A stretch of 64,000 nucleotides of DNA from Streptomyces sp. CB02056 (GCF_001905545.1 NZ_LIPD01000013.1:1-64000); one strand, 5' to 3'; shown: positions 31,127 to 39,641, counted from the stretch's first letter. The notes: generated by a model from the letters alone, not told the origin. Program-made: numbers and translations.

Positions 31127-32410
31127 ATGACGTCATTTGTGCAGGAACCCTTTTTCTGGGTCTTCATCGTGGTGATGCTCGTATCCGTCGGAGCGGCCCT
31201 CCAGGCCCGCCGGACGAACCTCGCCCTGCGACGGCGCAACGCCTCGCTGGAGGAGGAGAGCGCCCTGGCACAGCGGCAGCGCGAGGAACTCGCCGTGCTG
31301 CACGACCGCCTGCAGGGCCAGCACGCCTCCGAGCTGACGGCCGTCCGCCGGGACGCCGAGGAGGACACCAAGGCCGTCCTCAAGGCGGCGATGCGGACGC
31401 TGCAGGGCTTGGCCGACGAGCAGCAGATCGTCATCGACAAGGTGCAGCGGAAGTACGGCGACAGCCCGCAGATCCTCGCCGACCTGATGACGATCGACCA
31501 CACCAACAGCCAGTTCGGCCGGCGTGCCCAGGGCATCGCGGTGCTCTGCGGCGGCTGGCTGGGCCGCCGTGAGAGCGTCGCCTCGGTCTTCGACGTGGTC
31601 CGCAGCGCCCAGGGCCGGATCCGGCACTTCGACCGGGTGCGGATCCACTCCCGGGTCAGCGTCTCGCTCGCCAGCAAGGTCGTCGAGCCGGTCGCCGTCG
31701 TGCTGTCCGAGCTGCTCGCCAACGCGACCAACTACTCCGCCCCGGACACCCCGGTGGAGGTCAGCGTCCAGGCCGTCCCCACCGGCGTCTGCCTGATCAT
31801 CGACGACGCCGGCCTCGGCATGGGCCAGGAGGAGAAGGACCGCGCGTCGCTGCTCCTGAACCCGGGCGCGCCGATCAGCCTCACCAGCCTGGGCAACCCC
31901 CCGAAGTTCGGCTTCGCCGTCTCCGGCATGCTGGCCGCCCGCTACGGCTTCCGGGTCTCCGTCGACTCCGTCTCCCCGTACGGGGGCGTGCGGGCCGTGG
32001 TGCTGCTGCCGGCCGAGCTGCTGAGCAGCGAGGTCGCGGCCCCGCCCGTCGCCGAGCACACCGACTACCCCGACTACCAGGCCGCGCCGGTGGAGCAGCC
32101 CGCGCAGGCCTGGGCGCCGGGGGCCGGCCAGCGGCTCGTGTCGCTGTCCGAGCCGACGGCGCCCCTGGCCCCGGTGCCGACGCCGTACGCGGCGACGGCG
32201 GGACCGGAGACGACCGCGGACGGACTGCTGCCCCGGCGCCGCCGCCAGCGTCCCGTGTCGGTCGTCCCCACCCCGCAGGAGCCCGGTCCCGGTCGGGCCG
32301 AGGATCCGCGGGGCACCGGCCAGTACACGCCGTCCCGCCTCGGCGCGTTCCAGCGCGGCACGCTGTCCGGGCGCAACACCATGACCACGGAAGGAACCGA
32401 GATCCAGTGA
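31127..32410 (+). CDS. cvnA: Conservon sensor-like ATPase CvnA
   Basis: A 427-residue membrane protein. One membrane segment lies at about residues 9-26, followed by a coiled-coil (about 27-75), a dimerisation-like helix pair and a HATPase domain (SELLANATNYS, DDAGLGM, FGFAVSGMLAARYG). The tail after about 305 is Pro-rich and disordered. CvnA resembles a histidine kinase but signals through the CvnB-CvnD complex at the membrane. GAAGAGAG precedes the ATG at 31127; the stop overlaps cvnB by 4 nt. Confidence 0.93.
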   Translation: MTSFVQEPFFWVFIVVMLVSVGAALQARRTNLALRRRNASLEEESALAQRQREELAVLHDRLQGQHASELTAVRRDAEEDTKAVLKAAMRTLQGLADEQQIVIDKVQRKYGDSPQILADLMTIDHTNSQFGRRAQGIAVLCGGWLGRRESVASVFDVVRSAQGRIRHFDRVRIHSRVSVSLASKVVEPVAVVLSELLANATNYSAPDTPVEVSVQAVPTGVCLIIDDAGLGMGQEEKDRASLLLNPGAPISLTSLGNPPKFGFAVSGMLAARYGFRVSVDSVSPYGGVRAVVLLPAELLSSEVAAPPVAEHTDYPDYQAAPVEQPAQAWAPGAGQRLVSLSEPTAPLAPVPTPYAATAGPETTADGLLPRRRRQRPVSVVPTPQEPGPGRAEDPRGTGQYTPSRLGAFQRGTLSGRNTMTTEGTEIQ

Positions 32411-32808
32411 GCCGCGATCTTTCCTGGGTGCTCAACGACGTACTCCAGGTACCGGGCGCCCGGCACGCTATCCTCGTCTCCGCCGACGGCCTCCTGCTCG
32501 AACGGTCCAGCGAGATCGGCCGTGACGAGGCGGAGACCAACGCCGCCGCGATGAGCTCGATGCAGTCGCTGAGCCGCGCGGTCGCCCCGTTCGTCGGCGG
32601 CGGCGCCGGGGTCTGGCGCCAGACCCTCCTGGAGTACGACCACGGCTGGATCTTCCTGATCGCGGCCGGCAGCGGCGCGTACCTGGCCGCCTCCACCGCC
32701 CCCGACGTCGACATGGAGGCGATGTCCTTCCGGATGCAGCAGCAGGTGGGCGCGCTCGGACGGGCGATGTCGGCGGCGCCGCGCCAGAGCACGCTCAGCG
32801 GCTCATGA
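32407..32808 (+). CDS. cvnB: Conservon roadblock/LC7 protein CvnB
   Basis: A 133-residue roadblock/LC7-domain protein (DLSWVLNDVLQVPGARHAILVSADGLLL and a later GWIFLIAAGSGAYLAA). Such proteins bind small GTPases as regulators, here CvnD. The GTG start overlaps the cvnA stop (GTGA), and its own stop overlaps the cvnC ATG (ATGA), so the genes are translationally coupled. Confidence 0.93.
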   Translation: MSRDLSWVLNDVLQVPGARHAILVSADGLLLERSSEIGRDEAETNAAAMSSMQSLSRAVAPFVGGGAGVWRQTLLEYDHGWIFLIAAGSGAYLAASTAPDVDMEAMSFRMQQQVGALGRAMSAAPRQSTLSGS

Positions 32809-33179
32809 CGACCGGCGGCGAGGAACAGCGGGTCTCCGGCGGCTTCATCCGCTCCTACGTCATCACCGGTGGGCGCGCGTTACCGAGTGCGGACGACCTG
32901 TCTCTGATCACCCTGGTCACCATCGCGCCCGAGCAGGACCTCCCCGCGCTGCCGAGCCCGGAGACCCGGGCGATCTGGGAGCTGTGCTCCGGCGGCTACC
33001 TCTCGGTGGCCGAGGTCGCGGCCCGGCTGGAGCTGCCGGTGGGGGTCGTGAGGCTGCTGCTGACGGACCTGATCCGTGAGGGGCGGCTGCTGCGGCGGTC
33101 GGCCCCGCCCCCGGCCCAGGCCCCGGACCCGAGACTTCTAGAGAAGGTACTGCATGGACTTCAACGCCGGTTCGCCTGA
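32805..33179 (+). CDS. cvnC: Conservon DUF742 protein CvnC
   Basis: A 124-residue DUF742 protein. It starts with the typical SGGFIRSYVITGGRALPSAD, and a winged-helix-like stretch covers the middle and end (ELCSGGYLSVAEVAARLELPVGVVRLLLTDLIREG). It is an adaptor of the conservon complex with no known enzymatic activity. Its ATG overlaps the cvnB stop, and its last 26 nt overlap the start of cvnD. Confidence 0.92.
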   Translation: MTTGGEEQRVSGGFIRSYVITGGRALPSADDLSLITLVTIAPEQDLPALPSPETRAIWELCSGGYLSVAEVAARLELPVGVVRLLLTDLIREGRLLRRSAPPPAQAPDPRLLEKVLHGLQRRFA

Positions 33180-33744
33180 GGACATCTACGTCCCGGGCGC
33201 GGTGACGACCGCTGTCAAGATCCTGGTCGTGGGGCACTTCGCGGTCGGCAAGACGACGCTCATCGGGGCCCTGTCGGAGATCGCCCCGCTGAGCACCGAG
33301 GAGAGCATGACGCAGGCGTCCATCCGCGTCGACGACCTCCGCGGGGCGCCGGACAAGAAGACCACGACCGTCGCCCTGGACTTCGGTCGGCTGACGCTCG
33401 GCGACGACCTGGTGCTGTACCTGTTCGGTACGCCGGGCCAGCAGCGGTTCATGCAGCTCTGGGAGGACATGGCGCGGGGGGCGCTGGGGGCGCTGCTGCT
33501 GGCCGACCCGACCCGCCTCGCGGACACCTTCCCCGTCATCGACCTGATCGAGCAGTACGGCCTGGAGTACGCGGTCGCGGTCAACAGCTTCGACCGGGAG
33601 AGCGGGTACACCGAGGACCAGCTGCGCGAGGCGCTCGACCTGCTGCCGCACACGCCGGTGGTGTTCTGCGACGCGCGGGACCAGCGCTCCTCGGCCAACG
33701 CCCTGCTGACGCTCGTCCGGCACCTGCTCGACCGCGCCTCCTGA
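33154..33744 (+). CDS. cvnD: Conservon GTPase CvnD
   Basis: A 196-residue ATP/GTP-binding protein of the MglA-like conservon class. The P-loop GHFAVGKT is at residues 27-34. The G3 region is FGTPGQQRF in place of DxxG, and a base-recognition-like NSFD follows. GAGAAGG (33141-33147) lies inside cvnC. In studied conservons CvnA to CvnD form a membrane complex resembling a G-protein-coupled receptor system. The P450 gene follows after 90 nt. Confidence 0.93.
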   Translation: MDFNAGSPEDIYVPGAVTTAVKILVVGHFAVGKTTLIGALSEIAPLSTEESMTQASIRVDDLRGAPDKKTTTVALDFGRLTLGDDLVLYLFGTPGQQRFMQLWEDMARGALGALLLADPTRLADTFPVIDLIEQYGLEYAVAVNSFDRESGYTEDQLREALDLLPHTPVVFCDARDQRSSANALLTLVRHLLDRAS

Positions 33745-33834
33745 CCTCCCCACGGCTCCTCCCTCCCCCACGCCTTCCTCCCCTCACGTCTCCCGGGTCC
33801 GCACCCGCCCGGGGCCTCCTCCAAGGAACGACCC

Positions 33835-35223
33835 ATGGAATCTCTGCAGCGACCCGTACCGCAGTCGCCTCCGCCGGGCTGCCCGATGCACGCCGGCGTG
33901 AGCACGCCGCTCTACGGGGAGATGTTCTCGGCCGACCCCGGCGCGGTCTACGACAAGCTGCGCGCCAACGGCCCGGCCGCGCCGGTGGAGTTGGCGCCGG
34001 GGGTGGACGCCACCCTGGTCACCTCGCACGAGGCCGCGCTGCGGGTGCTGCAGAACCCGGGCATGTTCGCCCGGGACTCGCGGCGCTGGGCGGCGCTGAA
34101 CGAGGGCCGGGTGCCGATGGACAGCCCCGTCCTGCCGATGATGTTCTACCGGCCCAACTGCCTCTTCACGGACGGCGCCGAGCACCTGCGGCTGCGCAAG
34201 GCCGTCACCGAGAGCCTGGACCGGCTCAACGACAACCGGCTCAACCGGCACGTCGAGCGGATCGCCGGCTACCTGATCGACCAGTTCAGCGCGCTGGGCC
34301 GGGCCGACCTGCTCAACGACTACGCCAAGCTGCTGCCGCTGCTGCTGTTCAACCAGCTGTTCGGCTGCCCGGCCGACATCGGCGACCGGCTGACCCGCAG
34401 CATGTCCGCGCTCTTCGACGGCCTCGACGTGATCCAGGCCAACGAGGAGCTGACCTCCTGCCTGATGGACCTGGTCGCGCTGAAGCGCCGCCAGCCGGGC
34501 GACGACATCACCTCCTGGCTCATCCAGCACCCGGCCGGGCTGCGGGACGAGGAGCTCAAGGACCAGCTGGTCATGCTGATGGGCGCCGGCGTCGAGCCCG
34601 AGCGCAACCTCATCGGCAACGCGCTGCTCCTGCTGCTGTCCGGCGAGGGCGGTGCCGGACTGCGCATCGAGGACGCCCTCGACGACGTGCTGTGGAACAA
34701 CCCGCCGATCGCCAACTACGCGACGCACTACCCGATGCAGGACCTCAACCTGGGCGGCGTCCCGATGGACGCCGGCAGCCCGGTGGTGATCAGCTTCGCC
34801 GCCGCCAACAGCGACCCGGTGCTGACCGACGCCCGACTGACCCTCAGCAAGGGGGCCCACCTGGCCTGGGGCGCCGGCCCGCACGCCTGCCCGGCCAAGT
34901 CCCCGGCCCAGTTGATCGCCCTGAGCGCGATCGAGTGCCTGCTCAACGCGCTCCCGGACGTCACGCTCGCGGTGCCCGCGGAGAGCGTCGAGTGGCGGCC
35001 GGGCCCGTTCCAGCGCGGCCTGGTCTCGCTGCCGGTGCGGTTCAGCCCGGTGGCCGCCCGCACCGCGGGGCCGGCCGTGGGCGCGGACACCGCCCCCGCC
35101 CCCGCGCCCGCGCAGGCCGCCGCCGAGCAGGTGCAGGCGTACCCGCAGGCCGCCGCCGGTCCGGCCCGGGCCCCGCAGAAGAAGGGCTGGTGGAGCTCCT
35201 TCCTGGACGTCTTCCGGGTCTGA
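33835..35223 (+). CDS. CYP157-like cytochrome P450 without the ExxR motif
   Basis: A 462-residue P450 fold. The heme cysteine is kept in WGAGPHACPA (near residue 349). The K-helix position reads DDVLW, so both the Glu and Arg of ExxR are absent, and the I-helix reads GAGVEPE without the usual acid-Thr pair. Loss of ExxR is the published hallmark of CYP157 (EQSLW in CYP157C1), a family found in streptomycete conservons. A Pro/Ala-rich tail ends in WWSSFLDVFRV. Catalytic activity is uncertain; a sensory or partner role is possible. Confidence 0.87.
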   Translation: MESLQRPVPQSPPPGCPMHAGVSTPLYGEMFSADPGAVYDKLRANGPAAPVELAPGVDATLVTSHEAALRVLQNPGMFARDSRRWAALNEGRVPMDSPVLPMMFYRPNCLFTDGAEHLRLRKAVTESLDRLNDNRLNRHVERIAGYLIDQFSALGRADLLNDYAKLLPLLLFNQLFGCPADIGDRLTRSMSALFDGLDVIQANEELTSCLMDLVALKRRQPGDDITSWLIQHPAGLRDEELKDQLVMLMGAGVEPERNLIGNALLLLLSGEGGAGLRIEDALDDVLWNNPPIANYATHYPMQDLNLGGVPMDAGSPVVISFAAANSDPVLTDARLTLSKGAHLAWGAGPHACPAKSPAQLIALSAIECLLNALPDVTLAVPAESVEWRPGPFQRGLVSLPVRFSPVAARTAGPAVGADTAPAPAPAQAAAEQVQAYPQAAAGPARAPQKKGWWSSFLDVFRV

Positions 35224-35265
35224 GGCGTCCAGGGCTCCGGGCTCCCGGCCCGACCCGCCGTCGTG

Positions 35266-35368
35266 GGCCGTCCGGCCACCGGCCGTTCGGACCGGCTGTT
35301 CGGTCACGGGCCGTCCGGTCACGGGCCGTTCGGGTACCAGCCGTTCGGTCACCGGACGTTCGGTCACC
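35266..35368. repeat. Seven imperfect 15-bp direct repeats
   Basis: Units start at 35266, 35281, 35294, 35309, 35324, 35339 and 35354. The consensus is GGCCGTTCGGTCACC; the second unit is two bases short. The array fills the gap between the two P450 genes of the conservon and ends 125 bp before the second P450. It has no spacers, so it is not a CRISPR array. It may bind a regulator or may be a slipped-strand expansion. Confidence 0.75.
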
Positions 35369-35492
35369 GCGAGGTGAACGGCGTGCGACGACGGTGCAGT
35401 ACGTGACGGGGGCAACACGGATCGACGCTTGAGCGCGCTGGTGCTGGGTAGTACGCCGCCGTACTGCCCGCCCGCGTGTTGAAGGAGCCCGT

Positions 35493-36773
35493 GTGACCGC
35501 CATGTTGGAAGCCCGCCCCGCGGAGTCGGAGCACCCTGACGGCAGGGTCGACCGCCGTGCCGCCGTCCCGCTGCTGCGGAGGCTGCGGTCGGCCGAGGGG
35601 CTCGCCGACCCGAGCCCGGTCTACGACGGGCTGCGGGCGCTCGGGGACCTCGTCCCGGCGCCCTGGGGCGGCTACCTGGTCACCGGTTACGAGGCCTGCG
35701 ACCAGGTCCTGCGCGGCAGGACCTGGCTCGTCCCCGACTTCGCCTGGCAGGAGCGGCAGACCGGGACGGAGCGCTGGGAGGCCGTCGCCACCCAGGAGAT
35801 GAGCCGCACCCTCTCCCGCCTCAACGCCCCCGAGCACACCCGGCAGCGGCGCAGCCTCGGCAGCCTCTTCGACCGCAACACCCTCCGGGACATGACGCCG
35901 CGGATCGAGGCCGACGCCACCGAACTGCTCGACCGCCTGGCCGAGCGAATACAGGCGGACGGCGAGGCGGACTTCGCCTCCGTGGTCAGCGAGCAGCTGC
36001 CGATCGGCACCATCGGGCGCTGGCTGGACATCCCCCGCGCGGACTACCCGCACATCCTGACGATGACCCACAACCAGGTGCACGCCCAGGAACTGCTGCC
36101 CACCAAGAGCCAGCTGGCGGTCTCCGAGCAGGCCACCATGGACCTTCGCGCGTACTTCACCCGGCTCGTCCGGGAACGCCGCGACAACGACGGCGACGAC
36201 GTGATCGCCGGCTGGATCCGCACCTGGGACGCGCTGGAGTCCGACCCCGAGGCCACCGACCGGATGGTCTACCAGCTCACCATGTTCGTCACCATCGCCT
36301 CGCTGGAGACCACGGCGACGCTGCTCTCCTCACTGGTGTGGCAGCTGCTGCGGTCGCCCGGGACGTGGGAGTGGCTGCGGGAGCGGCCCGAGCACATCGA
36401 CGAGGCGATCGACGAGGCGCTGCGCTACGACCCGCCGATCCGCGTCAACAGCCGCGTCGCGGGCGAGGACACCGTGCTGGCCGGAACGTTCCTCCCCAAG
36501 GACACCATGGTCCACGTGATGTACGGCGCGGCCAACCGCGACCCGCGCCGCAACCCGGACCCGCACGCCTTCGACCCGCTCCGCCGGGGCACCCACCTCA
36601 CCTTCGGCGGCGGCGCCCACTACTGCCTCGGCGCGGGCCTGGCCCGGCTGGAGGCGCGGGCCCTGATCGGTCAACTGCTGGAGCGCTTCCCGACGCTGCG
36701 GGCGGTGAGCCCGCCGGAGCACGCGCCCCGGATGGTCTTCCACCGGGTGACGTCCCTGAGAGTGTCCGCATGA
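35493..36773 (+). CDS. Cytochrome P450
   Basis: A 426-residue soluble bacterial P450 with all standard motifs: I-helix ASLETTATLL, ExxR in DEALRYDPPI, and heme-binding FGGGAHYCLGAGLAR near residue 374. In S. coelicolor conservons a CYP157 is commonly paired with a CYP154; the family of this one cannot be fixed without alignment. The GTG at 35493 follows GAAGGAG (35481-35487). Its stop overlaps the crotonase start by 4 nt. A ferredoxin partner is not encoded nearby. Confidence 0.93.
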   Translation: MTAMLEARPAESEHPDGRVDRRAAVPLLRRLRSAEGLADPSPVYDGLRALGDLVPAPWGGYLVTGYEACDQVLRGRTWLVPDFAWQERQTGTERWEAVATQEMSRTLSRLNAPEHTRQRRSLGSLFDRNTLRDMTPRIEADATELLDRLAERIQADGEADFASVVSEQLPIGTIGRWLDIPRADYPHILTMTHNQVHAQELLPTKSQLAVSEQATMDLRAYFTRLVRERRDNDGDDVIAGWIRTWDALESDPEATDRMVYQLTMFVTIASLETTATLLSSLVWQLLRSPGTWEWLRERPEHIDEAIDEALRYDPPIRVNSRVAGEDTVLAGTFLPKDTMVHVMYGAANRDPRRNPDPHAFDPLRRGTHLTFGGGAHYCLGAGLARLEARALIGQLLERFPTLRAVSPPEHAPRMVFHRVTSLRVSA

Positions 36774-37744
36774 ACGTCTCCCCGCAGGCTCCCCAGTACC
36801 CCCCGTACGCGATGCAGCCGCCGCCGTACGTCCCGCACCCGTCGACGACGACCGGCTGGTACCCGCCGGCCCCGCAGTCCGCGCCGGTCCCGCAGTCCGC
36901 GCCGGTCCCCGAAGGTGCTCCCGCTCCCGAAGGCGCTCCGGTTCCCGAAGCCGCGGTGGTCCCCGAACCCGCGCCCGCCCGTACGGTCCGTTCCGAGCTC
37001 CGGGGCGCGGTGCTCCACGTCGAGCTGGACAGCCCGGGGACGGGGAACGCCGTCACCTCGGCCATGCTGGACGAACTCCTCGCCCTCCTCGCCGTCCCCG
37101 ACCCGGCCGTGCGGGTGATCGTGCTCTCCGCGGCCGGCCGGGACTTCTGCCTCGGCGGCGACCGCGACGAACTCCTCGCGGGCCTGGACGAGGACCCGAC
37201 CGGCGGCCGCATACGGGCCTACGGGGACAAGGCCCGCCGGGTCTGCGACGCCCTCGTCAACAGCCCCGCCGTCACCATCGCCCGGGTCCAGGGCCGGGCG
37301 ACCGGCGCCGGCTTCGCCCTGGCGCTCGCCTGCGACCTGCGGGCCGGCGCCGACAACGCCGTCTTCCGGCTGCCCGAACTGGCCCTGGGCCTGCCCGTCG
37401 CCTGGGGCGGCCTGCTGCCCCGGCTGCTGCACGAGGTCGGCGCGGCCCGGGTCCGCGAGATCATCCTGACCGGCCGCCCGGTCGGCGCGGTGGAGGCGCG
37501 GGAGCTCGCCATCCTGCAGCGCGTCGTCCCCGAGCAGGAGCTGGACGAGGCGGTGGCCGAGTGGGCCCGCCCCATCACGCGCCGCTCCGAGGCCGCCCTG
37601 CGGGTCACCAAGACGCTGCTCGCCTCCCACGCGTCCGCGACCCGGCTGGCCGACGCCGCCGTGCTGGACTCCGAGCTGATGGCCTCCGTCCTGGCCGCCG
37701 CCCACTACACCCGGAGCCTGGCCGACCGGGGGCCGGCCTCCTGA
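36770..37744 (+). CDS. Crotonase-family protein with a proline-rich N-terminus
   Basis: A 324-residue enoyl-CoA hydratase/isomerase family protein. The first 70 residues are Pro/Ala/Tyr-rich, with short repeats of the type PQSAPV and PEGAPA. The crotonase fold follows, with oxyanion segments FCLGGDRDEL and GRATGAGFALALACDLRA. The first catalytic Glu of hydratases (in GGGCE) is Ala here, while the second (in PELALGL) is kept, so an isomerase or other reaction is likelier than hydration. The ATG overlaps the P450 stop (ATGA), tying it to the conservon operon. Confidence 0.85.
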   Translation: MNVSPQAPQYPPYAMQPPPYVPHPSTTTGWYPPAPQSAPVPQSAPVPEGAPAPEGAPVPEAAVVPEPAPARTVRSELRGAVLHVELDSPGTGNAVTSAMLDELLALLAVPDPAVRVIVLSAAGRDFCLGGDRDELLAGLDEDPTGGRIRAYGDKARRVCDALVNSPAVTIARVQGRATGAGFALALACDLRAGADNAVFRLPELALGLPVAWGGLLPRLLHEVGAARVREIILTGRPVGAVEARELAILQRVVPEQELDEAVAEWARPITRRSEAALRVTKTLLASHASATRLADAAVLDSELMASVLAAAHYTRSLADRGPAS

Positions 37745-37757
37745 CCGGTGCGTGCGC

Positions 37758-37791
37758 GAAGGGGCCCGCGTCCTCGGACCCGGGCCCCTTC
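37758..37791 (+). terminator. Conservon operon terminator
   Basis: GAAGGGGCCCG (37758-37768) pairs with 37781-37791 around a 12-nt loop. It begins 13 nt after the crotonase stop and resembles the gdhB terminator. Confidence 0.8.
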
Positions 37792-37805
37792 CACGCGTGG
37801 GGGAG

Positions 37806-37841
37806 CCGGTTGTCGATCGTGCCCGCACGTTCGCTACCGTG
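37806..37841 (+). promoter_or_regulatory. Promoter block of the first tandem lipoprotein
   Basis: This 36-bp block is identical at 29 positions, without gaps, to 38678-38713 before the second lipoprotein. It contains TTGTCG (37810-37815) and TACCGT (37835-37840), 19 nt apart, as possible -35 and -10 elements. Conservation of the non-hexamer core CCGCAC points to an operator or to a special sigma factor. Confidence 0.6.
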
Positions 37842-37866
37842 TGCGGTCGACGAAGGAGAGATGATC

Positions 37867-38673
37867 ATGGTGGGGACGACGCGCGGCGGGCGCGTGGCCG
37901 GGGCCGTACTGACGACGGCGCTGGTCATGGCCGGAGCGGCGGCCTGCGGGGGAGACGGGGGCGGCGCTGCCGAGGCGGCGGCCAGTACACCGCCGCAGCC
38001 GTTCGGCGCCGCCGGCTACCGCGGGCTCCAGCTCTCGATGACCAAGGAGGAGGCGCTCACCTCCGGAGCCCTGGAGCCGTCTCCGGTCTCGCTGCTCAAC
38101 GGCTGCACCGACTACGCGTACAAGGGCGGCCCGGCGCCGGACCCGGTCCGGATGGCGGCCGAGGCGGAGGTCCGTACGAAGGCAGACAAGGCCCTGGCCA
38201 GGATCGACGAGATCAAGGCGGCCAGGAAGCCGCTCGCGTCCCCGCCGTCCGGGGCCTCGTCGAAGGAACTGCAGGAGTACCTCGCGGGCCTTCGGGAGCA
38301 GCTCGACCAGACCGAGGCGGGGCGGCGGGAGATGGCCGTGCTCTACAAGGACCTGGACCTCCTCGGGCCCGCCCGCAAGAACCGGGACCAGGCCTTCCTG
38401 ACCACCGGCCGGGTCAACTTCGGCACCGAGGGCCTGCGCCAGCTGGTCGCCCCGGCGGGCGCCCGCACCGCCGAGGGCATCGGCGCCGGCTCGACGGAGG
38501 AGGAGCTCAAGCGCGCCTACGAGGGCAGGGACCTCAAGCCGATCAAGGAGGGCGGTTACGAACTCCCGTCCGAGAGCGGCAGCGGCGGCCCGGACTGGTT
38601 CTACGAGTTCACCATGGCCGACGGCAAGGTCGCCGGGCTCGCCCTGGTGAAGCACAACACCTACTGCGCCTGA
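37867..38673 (+). CDS. Putative lipoprotein, first of a tandem paralogous pair
   Basis: A 268-residue secreted lipoprotein. The signal peptide has an Arg-rich start, the hydrophobic VLTTALVMAGAAA and a lipobox Cys at about residue 27. The mature part has a conserved SPVSLLNGCTDYAYKGGPAPD segment, a long helical middle that differs from its paralog, then RTAEGIGAGST and a penultimate Cys (TYCA). I do not recognise the family. AAGGAG lies 8 nt before ATG 37867; an ATG at 37861 is too close to it. The paralog lies 71 nt downstream. Confidence 0.8.
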   Translation: MVGTTRGGRVAGAVLTTALVMAGAAACGGDGGGAAEAAASTPPQPFGAAGYRGLQLSMTKEEALTSGALEPSPVSLLNGCTDYAYKGGPAPDPVRMAAEAEVRTKADKALARIDEIKAARKPLASPPSGASSKELQEYLAGLREQLDQTEAGRREMAVLYKDLDLLGPARKNRDQAFLTTGRVNFGTEGLRQLVAPAGARTAEGIGAGSTEEELKRAYEGRDLKPIKEGGYELPSESGSGGPDWFYEFTMADGKVAGLALVKHNTYCA

Positions 38674-38677
38674 GAAA

Positions 38678-38713
38678 CCGGTTGTGGATCATGGCCGCAC
38701 CCTCGGTACGGTG
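38678..38713 (+). promoter_or_regulatory. Promoter block of the second tandem lipoprotein
   Basis: This block matches 37806-37841 at 29 of 36 positions with no gaps. TTGTGG (38682-38687) and TACGGT (38707-38712) are 19 nt apart. It lies entirely in the 71-nt gap between the two lipoprotein genes, so the second gene probably has its own copy of the same promoter. Confidence 0.6.
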
Positions 38714-38744
38714 ACCCTCGAAAGATCATGTGGGGGTTTGTGAC

Positions 38745-39578
38745 ATGGGGAAGAACCGGGCCACGGTCCGCGCGGTGGGCGTGGGCATCTCGGTAGTACT
38801 GCTGGCCGCCTCGGCGGCGGCCTGCTCGTCCGACGACAAGAAGGACTCGGCGAAGGCCGGGGGCGCCGCCGCGGCACCCTCGGCGGCGCCCACGACGAAG
38901 GGCCCGGAGGCCTTCGCGGCGGCCGGGTACCAGGGGATCAAGCCGGGCATGGCCAAGGACGCCGGGCTGGCCACCGGAGCCCTGGAGGCGTCACCGGTCT
39001 CGCTGCTCGGCGGCTGCACGGACTTCGTCTACAAGGGCGGACCGGCGCCGGACCAGGCCCGGATGGCCGCCGAGGCGGCCACCGAGGCCCGCTACAAGGA
39101 CCTCAGCGCCAAGGCCGACGCGGCCAGTGGGAAGGCGCCCGCCCCGGCGGGCACCCTGCCGCCGAACGCCTCCGCCAAGGACGCGGCGGCCGCCGCCGCG
39201 GGCTCCGCTGCCGGGGCCAAGGACTCGGCCGCCGCCGCCAAGCTGATCGCCGACTCGACGATGGCCCTGGTCGACCTGAGGGTGGCGCAGGAGGCCAAGG
39301 ACAAGACGTACCTGACCACCGGCCGGGTCTCCTTCGCGGAGGCGGGCCTGCGCGAGCTGGCCGCCCCGGCGGAGGCCAGGACGGCCGAGGGCATCGGCGC
39401 CGGCTCCACCCTGGAGGCGCTCCAGCAGGCGTACGGCGCCAAGGGCCTCCAGCAGGACAAGAGCGGCAGGTACGTGCTGCCGGTCGAGGGGCAGCCGGGC
39501 TGGCAGTACGAGTTCACGGTGGACGCCGGGAAGGTCGCCGGGATGGCCGCGGTGAACCGCGACATCAAGTGCGCCTGA
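38745..39578 (+). CDS. Putative lipoprotein, second of a tandem paralogous pair
   Basis: A 277-residue secreted lipoprotein with the signal VGVGISVVLLAASAAAC and the lipobox Cys at about residue 27. It shares with its upstream paralog the segments GALEASPVSLLGGCTDFVYKG, GGPAPDQARMAAEA, LTTGRVSF and RTAEGIGAGSTLE, and the penultimate Cys. The middle is a long Ala-rich helical region. The conserved GCTD Cys and the C-terminal Cys may form a disulfide. The ATG at 38745 has a G-rich ribosome-binding site; a GTG at 38730 is the alternative. The family is not recognised. Confidence 0.82.
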   Translation: MGKNRATVRAVGVGISVVLLAASAAACSSDDKKDSAKAGGAAAAPSAAPTTKGPEAFAAAGYQGIKPGMAKDAGLATGALEASPVSLLGGCTDFVYKGGPAPDQARMAAEAATEARYKDLSAKADAASGKAPAPAGTLPPNASAKDAAAAAAGSAAGAKDSAAAAKLIADSTMALVDLRVAQEAKDKTYLTTGRVSFAEAGLRELAAPAEARTAEGIGAGSTLEALQQAYGAKGLQQDKSGRYVLPVEGQPGWQYEFTVDAGKVAGMAAVNRDIKCA

Positions 39579-39603
39579 CCGTCTGATCGTCCGACCGGTC
39601 GAT

Positions 39604-39641
39604 GAGGGCCCCGCCGAACCGTCCGGTTCGGCGGGGCCCTC
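39604..39641 (+). terminator. Terminator after the lipoprotein pair
   Basis: GAGGGCCCCGCCGAACC (39604-39620) pairs perfectly over 17 bp with 39625-39641 around GTCC. It starts 25 nt after the second lipoprotein gene. Confidence 0.9.

Noticed and set aside
35266..35368. Short regular repeats as a possible CRISPR array
   Set aside because: The 15-bp units are contiguous with no spacers, and no cas genes are present.
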